Shown here: positions 5,073 to 9,702 of the stretch, one piece after another
How the letters are laid out: every line of letters starts with the position of its first letter
How positions within the stretch are numbered: position 1 is the stretch's first letter
Source of the DNA: Muribaculaceae bacterium
Lineage (GTDB): Bacteria > Bacteroidota > Bacteroidia > Bacteroidales > Muribaculaceae
Direction of reading: 5' to 3'
NCBI GenBank assembly: GCA_902836725.1
Contig: CADFRV010000088.1
Span: 1 to 9,702, forward strand
Length of the DNA: 9,702 nt
Program-made: the position numbers and the translations under genes
The notes under the pieces: generated by a model
Seen by the model: the letters and a program-made list of their open reading frames with translations, nothing else
Told to the model about the DNA's origin: nothing
The model's database searches: none

Positions 5073-5122
5073 GGGGGTGTGTCACGATGGCTCAGGCATC
5101 CTGGCCATTATGACACACCCCC
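5073..5122 (-). terminator. Long hairpin downstream of the BspA-like gene
   Basis: A perfect 12-bp outer stem GGGGGTGTGTCA (5073-5084) with TGACACACCCCC (5111-5122). A 2x2 internal mismatch follows, then an inner stem ATGGC/GCCAT with a one-base bulge, then CAGG/CCTG around a CAT triloop. It lies 25 bases past the minus-strand stop codon at 5148. The minus-strand flank lacks a good T-tract, so termination by the hairpin alone is uncertain. It may instead protect the 3' end of the mRNA. Confidence 0.65.
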
Positions 5123-5147
5123 TTCATGAAAAGTATAGGGAATATGG

Positions 5148-8100
5148 TCAGATCACCACCTTCATACCATCAAGGATATAGACACCGTTTGCCAGACCGC
5201 CTACAGTATTGCGTCCTTCAGAAAGCACGACCACTTTAACCAGCATGCCATCCACACCGAACAGTTCCACACTGCGGGCACAGTCGGAATAGATCACAAG
5301 CATGTCGCCGTCGCGCTCTATTCTGAGGCCGTTACGCATACCGTCAGCCACAGCACCGTCGGCACCGGTGGTGATACCCGGATCGATGTTGATGTCGAAC
5401 ACACGGCCGGGATCAGCCTCCACGTACACCGAGAATGGCGCAACCTCGGTTCTCACATCGGCATTGTCCACAGTTTCCACATAAAGGGAAGCTGCGTCAG
5501 ACACAAACGAAGATCCTGCGTCGTTCAGCTTATAGGTACGGCTACCGGGCAGCTCACGCTTGTCGAATGTTCCCACAAGATCATAGTCAACACACTTCCT
5601 GCGCATATCCTCGGGAGTGCGTACCACCTCACCGTTATCGGCCACAAAATATACCGTGCGGTCAAACGTGGCTGCATGGAGGCTCACCACATTGGGTTCA
5701 TTGGCTTTGATAGTGTTTGTGAGCATGAAACCGTCTCCGAAGGCACGGCTGACAGTACCTACCATATAATTCTGATCAGGCACCAGACAGTCGGGACCGA
5801 TATAGATTATCATTTCATTGCCGGAAGCATCTATCACACGCGTCGGCGAGAACGGCAGCAGAAGGGGACTCCAGTTGATCTTGCCGTCTGACGCTTTCAG
5901 ATCCATACAGTAGCTCACAATATTGCCGTTCGGCACTGAGAAAGTATTTATGGCATTGAACGGATATGACCCATCGAGATAAATACTGCCTGTAGCCTCA
6001 TAAACGCGTTCCATCTTGCCGTCGGCATCCTGTGTGGAGCGCACTGCCACATAATTGGCTTTAGCAACAGGCACCTCCTCGTTTTCATCGATATATACTA
6101 TGCAGTTAGGATTCAGACCCTTGAAAGCGTCCGCAGAATAGTCTGCCGGACGGGTGCTCTCTGACTTGCGGCGTGCACGCGCCGGAGCATCTGTCTTTTG
6201 AGAGTTGAAAATAATCGTTGTGAGATTGTCGCAACCGGCAAAAGCATTCGCACCGACGGCCTTGATTCCGGTGAAGCTCAGACTCTCGAGCGACGAACAT
6301 CCCGAAAAAGCATCGGCACCGATATAGTCCACACTTTCAGGCACCGTTACGCTCATCAGGCCCGTACATCCACTGAATGTCCCGGCCTCGATATCAGAAG
6401 CCTCTGGCAGAACCACACCCTTCAAGGTCTCTTTCCCTGCCATTGCACCTGCAGGAAGTGCGACTGTAAGCTCTGAAAGATCCACCTCTTCTATAGCGGG
6501 GAACTTATCTATCACTTCTTTGAGCTTATCGGAATCCACATCGCCGGCAAATGATATAGAAGTAACATTATTGGCTTCCGCCGGACTGATCACATCCACT
6601 TCGGCAGGATTCAGCACGGCACCGTTGCGGGGCACTGCAAACACATTCACATTTACATTGCTGTCGGCAACATCAACGCTGTAATAGCCGCTCTCATCAG
6701 GTAAGATCACATTTTCTCCGATTTTCACCATTACGGAAACCTGCGATGCATCCACACCTCTGAGATTCACCTTGAAGCGCACCTGGCTCTCCTCCTTCAC
6801 ACTTTCAAGCACCGGAGCGACGGCATCGTAATAGTTGAAATACTCGAACTCCGTAGCTGCATCTCCCAGATTCTCATTATTGCGCACAGTCTCCGGCTCA
6901 ATCACAAAATTGCTGGAAGTGCAGGCAAAATTCACATCATAGAGGTACACCACATTAACATTATGGTTGCCGCTCTTTTCGGGATACCTGTTAGGATTGT
7001 AATATGTCAACGTCACAGAACCGTCCTGTGCCACGGCATCGTCTGGCAGAAGTTTTCCATTGTCATAAACCTTCACCTTGGCGTTGGCGACATAAGCATC
7101 AACACCTGCCGGACGGTTGGAGGTAACCTGGCTCTTCACACCTATATGGAGTTTGCCGCCTACGGCAAGGCTCTCTATTTTCACATTGTCGCCAAGGAAC
7201 GATGCGAAACGGTTGATATCCACATTCTTGTCCGGCACAAAGCAGCGCGTTGTCTCAAAGTTGACACCATACACAGGATATTCGCCCAGGATATTGAAAC
7301 CATTGATAACCCACCCGTTATGCCAGTCGTTCCAATCTACCGAATGTGGCTTCTTATATTTTGCCAGATATTCGGGCTTGACCACAACAGTCACTTTTGA
7401 ACAATCTGAAAGACCGAGATTGTTCGGATAATAATCGGGCGTATTGCCATTCCATGTTGAAGGATAATTGAAATCTATATGATGAACCTTATCCCCTTCC
7501 GGAGCAGCATAGCAATAGATTGTCGTGAGCTTGTTGCAACACTTGAAACAGTCTTTCTTCAAACCTCCCTGATGCGGGCGGTCCTTGCCGTTGAAATACA
7601 CCGTGGCATCATTGTAAAGATTGAGAGGAAGCTCAATCTCTGTTATTTCGGCACATCCTTCCATCGCATTCATTCCGATGCGCTTTACCGTTGCAGGCAG
7701 CTTAACCTCTTTCAGGCTGTTCACCAGGTTCTTGTTCGGTGAAGTTGTCGCCCAGAAAGCGTTTGAAGGGAATTCGTCGGCAATGTAAGACGCGGGCGCC
7801 TTGCGGTCTGCTACAATCTGGGCTTCAGAAAGATCGATAACAGAGAATTTCTGCGACGCAAAATATGCATGCTTGAACATATCGAAATCGGTCTTGTCGA
7901 TTTTGCCTTTGACCACCATACGCTGTTTGCCGTTGGCAGCCATGAATCTGGAGCGCATCTGGTTGAAGTCATTCGGGTCCCACAGGCGCTCACCTTCCTT
8001 GAGGTCAAAAACAATCTCGGTCAGTTTTTTCGACTTTGTCACCGCTATTTCAAAATCCAGGTTTTCCTTTGCTATAAAGGAATATGCCACAGATTTAGCC

Positions 8101-9702
8101 TCCCCTGCGATAGGAATGCCGTTGGCTTTCACCGTCAGCACATTTGTGGCATCTTTGGGAGACATACGGAATGTAAGATCCCGGCCATGCACGGCGCTCT
8201 CCACTATACCCGACAGATTCACTGTCTCTCTGATCCCTTCGGGGAAAGTGAAACTATATACCGGTGTCTGGTTATTTATGGCGGGGAGGGCATCTATCAC
8301 ATTGTCATTGATCCCTTCCACAAGACTCCATTCTTTCTGGTTGAACGATGTGGCAAGGCGTATGAAATTGCCTTCACGCACCGTTGCCTCACGCACACAG
8401 CAGTTGATATTCATCTTCAGGCCTGAAGCCGCCGCACCTGTCATCGTATTTATCGGAGATATGAATTCCTTTATGCCACCGTTGGCATCTGTGAGCACAG
8501 CCGCCCAGAACACACTGCGGTCTGTCACTCTGAAAGAGTTGGCGCGGATTGTGAACTCAACACCAGGTATCACATTCACCACATCGGTCAACAGGCCGAC
8601 TGTGCCGCCGTCGTCGGTAAGCTGCCAGGGCGACGCTTTGGCGCTGGCTGCAATAGGCTTTATCAGGTCGAAGTGAATGATTGTATTACGGTTGAGAGTA
8701 ACCGCATAGTTGCCCTGGGCGTCGGGGGTGAGAGGAGTGGCATTGGCGTATACAACCATACGGTCATCATTGTCTGCGATATGCTCCGCCTTGAACACCA
8801 CTTTGGTACCAGGGGCATAGCGGCCTGCCTCAGTTTCTGATTCAAATTTAACATCCGGATTCTCCATCACGGCAAGAGCCAGATCTGTCTGGGCCGGATA
8901 GGTTTCCACTACCTTGTTGGCGATATCCTTCCAGTATTCCTTGTTGCTGTAGCTCTCCAGGGCACTCTGGCTCGGGCAGTGGAGAGTCATGGCGGCTGTA
9001 TTTGTTCCACTGAACACGCACCAGTTCACAAACGCCGCATTCGGATTTCCGACCCACACATGGCGCAAACCTGACGAACCGTTGAATACATTGTACTCAT
9101 AAGTCTTCACTCCCGCCGGGATCACAATCTCTGTGATGCCGCACAAACGGAAAGCGCCATTGTTGATCCGGTTGATATTGTTTGGCAGGATTACATTCTT
9201 CAGTCCCCAGAGACCGCGGAAAGCCTCACGCGGAATGGCATTCGCCTGGCTTGTGCCATTGGCCGCGATGTAGACCGACGAGATATCCAGGCGTGTAAGT
9301 TTCATGCTGCTGCGCATGAAAGCGAAATCCCGGGCGTCTATCGTGCCGAAAAGGGTAAGATCCTTGATTGTACCCGCGTCGGCGTCGTCTATCAGAGTGG
9401 AGAGAGTTCCTGGCTCACCTACCCATATGCTGCGCTTCTCCTTTACTTCAGATGCTCTCTGCACATAGATGGCGATATTCTGGTCGGAAAGCACATTGGA
9501 TATCCTATAATTGTAGTTCTGGTCAGGAGTGAGCATATATCCGTTCGCTTTCACTGTCACTACATCACGGTCCGGATAAGAGGGCACTACGCTGAATGTG
9601 TAGTCCCACCCCCGGATCACCCTGTCTGCGCCCCTGAAAGTTGCGTCGGCAAGAGGCGATGTATGGCCTACCGTGAAATAGAGCGGAGAGTTACCCTTGA
9701 CG
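5148..9702 (-). CDS. BspA-like leucine-rich-repeat surface protein, 5' end outside the window
   Basis: The frame is open to the right edge with no stop, so the gene starts beyond it; the GTG at 9620 is only an internal codon. 1517 residues are visible (numbered from the edge). Three LRR_5/BspA-type regions occur at about 159-242, 637-777 and 1084-1168, with typical text such as 'AFSGCSSLESLSF', 'ADAFSGC' and 'IGADAF'. Each is preceded by a cap ('GxIDxxDFxxM', then 'LxxIDLSxxxI') and by beta-rich segments containing 'VxVKANGxxLTPD'. A beta-rich region with 'LLLPFSPTRVID' follows (about 1230-1430). The end (about 1459-1517) resembles a type IX secretion sorting domain: 'VELFGVDGMLVKVVV' and 'GLANGVYILDGMKVVI'. 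BspA-like proteins are extracellular adhesins or host-interaction proteins; the ligand is unknown. The signal peptide would lie outside the window. It is transcribed towards, and ends convergent with, the thioredoxin operon. Confidence 0.85.
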   Translation of the reverse strand, partial: VKGNSPLYFTVGHTSPLADATFRGADRVIRGWDYTFSVVPSYPDRDVVTVKANGYMLTPDQNYNYRISNVLSDQNIAIYVQRASEVKEKRSIWVGEPGTLSTLIDDADAGTIKDLTLFGTIDARDFAFMRSSMKLTRLDISSVYIAANGTSQANAIPREAFRGLWGLKNVILPNNINRINNGAFRLCGITEIVIPAGVKTYEYNVFNGSSGLRHVWVGNPNAAFVNWCVFSGTNTAAMTLHCPSQSALESYSNKEYWKDIANKVVETYPAQTDLALAVMENPDVKFESETEAGRYAPGTKVVFKAEHIADNDDRMVVYANATPLTPDAQGNYAVTLNRNTIIHFDLIKPIAASAKASPWQLTDDGGTVGLLTDVVNVIPGVEFTIRANSFRVTDRSVFWAAVLTDANGGIKEFISPINTMTGAAASGLKMNINCCVREATVREGNFIRLATSFNQKEWSLVEGINDNVIDALPAINNQTPVYSFTFPEGIRETVNLSGIVESAVHGRDLTFRMSPKDATNVLTVKANGIPIAGEAKSVAYSFIAKENLDFEIAVTKSKKLTEIVFDLKEGERLWDPNDFNQMRSRFMAANGKQRMVVKGKIDKTDFDMFKHAYFASQKFSVIDLSEAQIVADRKAPASYIADEFPSNAFWATTSPNKNLVNSLKEVKLPATVKRIGMNAMEGCAEITEIELPLNLYNDATVYFNGKDRPHQGGLKKDCFKCCNKLTTIYCYAAPEGDKVHHIDFNYPSTWNGNTPDYYPNNLGLSDCSKVTVVVKPEYLAKYKKPHSVDWNDWHNGWVINGFNILGEYPVYGVNFETTRCFVPDKNVDINRFASFLGDNVKIESLAVGGKLHIGVKSQVTSNRPAGVDAYVANAKVKVYDNGKLLPDDAVAQDGSVTLTYYNPNRYPEKSGNHNVNVVYLYDVNFACTSSNFVIEPETVRNNENLGDAATEFEYFNYYDAVAPVLESVKEESQVRFKVNLRGVDASQVSVMVKIGENVILPDESGYYSVDVADSNVNVNVFAVPRNGAVLNPAEVDVISPAEANNVTSISFAGDVDSDKLKEVIDKFPAIEEVDLSELTVALPAGAMAGKETLKGVVLPEASDIEAGTFSGCTGLMSVTVPESVDYIGADAFSGCSSLESLSFTGIKAVGANAFAGCDNLTTIIFNSQKTDAPARARRKSESTRPADYSADAFKGLNPNCIVYIDENEEVPVAKANYVAVRSTQDADGKMERVYEATGSIYLDGSYPFNAINTFSVPNGNIVSYCMDLKASDGKINWSPLLLPFSPTRVIDASGNEMIIYIGPDCLVPDQNYMVGTVSRAFGDGFMLTNTIKANEPNVVSLHAATFDRTVYFVADNGEVVRTPEDMRRKCVDYDLVGTFDKRELPGSRTYKLNDAGSSFVSDAASLYVETVDNADVRTEVAPFSVYVEADPGRVFDINIDPGITTGADGAVADGMRNGLRIERDGDMLVIYSDCARSVELFGVDGMLVKVVVLSEGRNTVGGLANGVYILDGMKVVI
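5151..5327 (-). other. C-terminal sorting-like domain of the BspA-like protein
   Basis: The last 59 residues follow the pattern of type IX secretion type A C-terminal domains: a beta strand with 'VELFGVDGMLV' (compare xVxIyDxxGrxV), then 'GRNTVGGLANGVYIL' and a terminal 'GMKVVI'. In the T9SS, such domains direct export across the outer membrane and are then cleaved. The final basic residue often seen is absent. No T9SS machinery gene is in the window. Confidence 0.55.
6198..6566 (-). repeat. LRR module 3 of the BspA-like protein
   Basis: The cap 'AGDVDSDKLKEVIDKF' plus 'IEEVDLSELTV' is followed by the most regular LRR_5 repeats in the gene ('TFSGCTGLMSVTVPESVDYI', 'DAFSGCSSLESLSFTGI', 'NAFAGCDNLTTIIF'). 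A basic insert follows at 6147-6182, before a last partial repeat 'ADAFKGLNPNCIVYI'. Confidence 0.75.
7371..7988 (-). repeat. LRR module 2 of the BspA-like protein
   Basis: The cap 'KGKIDKTDFDMFKHAY' plus 'FSVIDLSEAQI' is followed by degenerate LRR_5 repeats ('NSLKEVKLPATVKRIGMNAM', 'EGCAEITEIELPLNL', 'CNKLTTIYCYA'). It is the longest of the three modules because of inserts between repeats, including a Trp/Asn/Pro/Tyr-rich loop. Confidence 0.65.
8976..9404 (-). repeat. LRR module 1 of the BspA-like protein
   Basis: The cap 'FGTIDARDFAFMRSSM' plus 'LTRLDISSVYI' leads into LRR_5 repeats ('EAFRGLWGLKNVILP', 'NGAFRLCGITEIVIPAG', 'NVFNGSSGLRHVWVGNP'). It is one of three diverged copies of the same cap-plus-LRR unit in this gene. 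Confidence 0.7.

Noticed and set aside
7801..8676. A 291-codon open frame on the plus strand inside the BspA-like gene
   Set aside because: It is a shadow of the continuous minus-strand frame, has no promoter box or family motif, and reads as Ser/Arg/Thr-rich filler.
9618..9620. GTG as the start codon of the BspA-like gene
   Set aside because: The frame stays open for 27 more codons to the window edge with protein-like sequence ('SPLYFTVGHTSPLADATF'), and there is no signal peptide after the GTG, so the gene is cut by the window.
1..9702. CRISPR array, tRNA or rRNA genes, insertion sequence with transposase
   Set aside because: No regularly spaced direct repeats, no cloverleaf-like sequence with a TTC-type loop, no rRNA-like sequence and no transposase or integrase protein were seen on either strand.

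Overview
The window is a stretch of chromosome from a member of the Bacteroidota, most likely a gut Bacteroidales (Muribaculaceae- or Bacteroidaceae-like). Three things point there: promoters with the Bacteroidetes -7 box TAnnTTTG in place of an E. coli -10, weak or absent Shine-Dalgarno sequences, and a very large BspA-like leucine-rich-repeat surface protein that ends in a type IX secretion-like C-terminal domain. The species cannot be fixed from the sequence. I see no tRNA, rRNA, CRISPR array or intact mobile element.

Left edge (1-808): the 3' end of a DUF6155-like gene, then about 470 bases with no intact gene. This stretch looks like a scar. It holds interleaved inverted repeats and small hairpins (362-541), a short open fragment (434-568) and the two ends of a GIY-YIG/DUF4357 family gene joined by a large internal deletion and a frameshift (582-748). 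An inverted repeat spanning the two convergent stop codons (743-814) separates it from the next gene cluster.

Middle left, minus strand (809-3852): read in the direction of transcription, an OxyR-type LysR regulator, a RimJ/RimL-type GNAT acetyltransferase, an AraC-family regulator and a CatA-like O-acetyltransferase. Spacing is tight between the first three (37 and 18-27 nt). The CatA-like gene follows a 70 nt gap with its own -7 box.

Centre (3853-5060): oxyR is divergent from a two-gene operon encoding a NapH-type polyferredoxin membrane protein and a thioredoxin. The shared 119 bp region holds two overlapping promoters. Between oxyR and the second promoter lies a four-part ATAG/CTAT array that closely matches the E. 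coli OxyR operator. It covers the oxyR -7 box and abuts the -33 box of the operon. The simplest reading is a peroxide-sensing module in which OxyR represses itself and activates a membrane iron-sulfur/thioredoxin pair. A strong terminator hairpin closes the operon.

Right half, minus strand (5073-9702): a single BspA-like gene that runs off the right edge (at least 1517 residues). It is built from repeated units of a beta-rich segment, a 'GxIDxxDF...IDLS' cap and LRR_5-type repeats, then a C-terminal sorting-like domain. A second large hairpin lies just past its stop codon.
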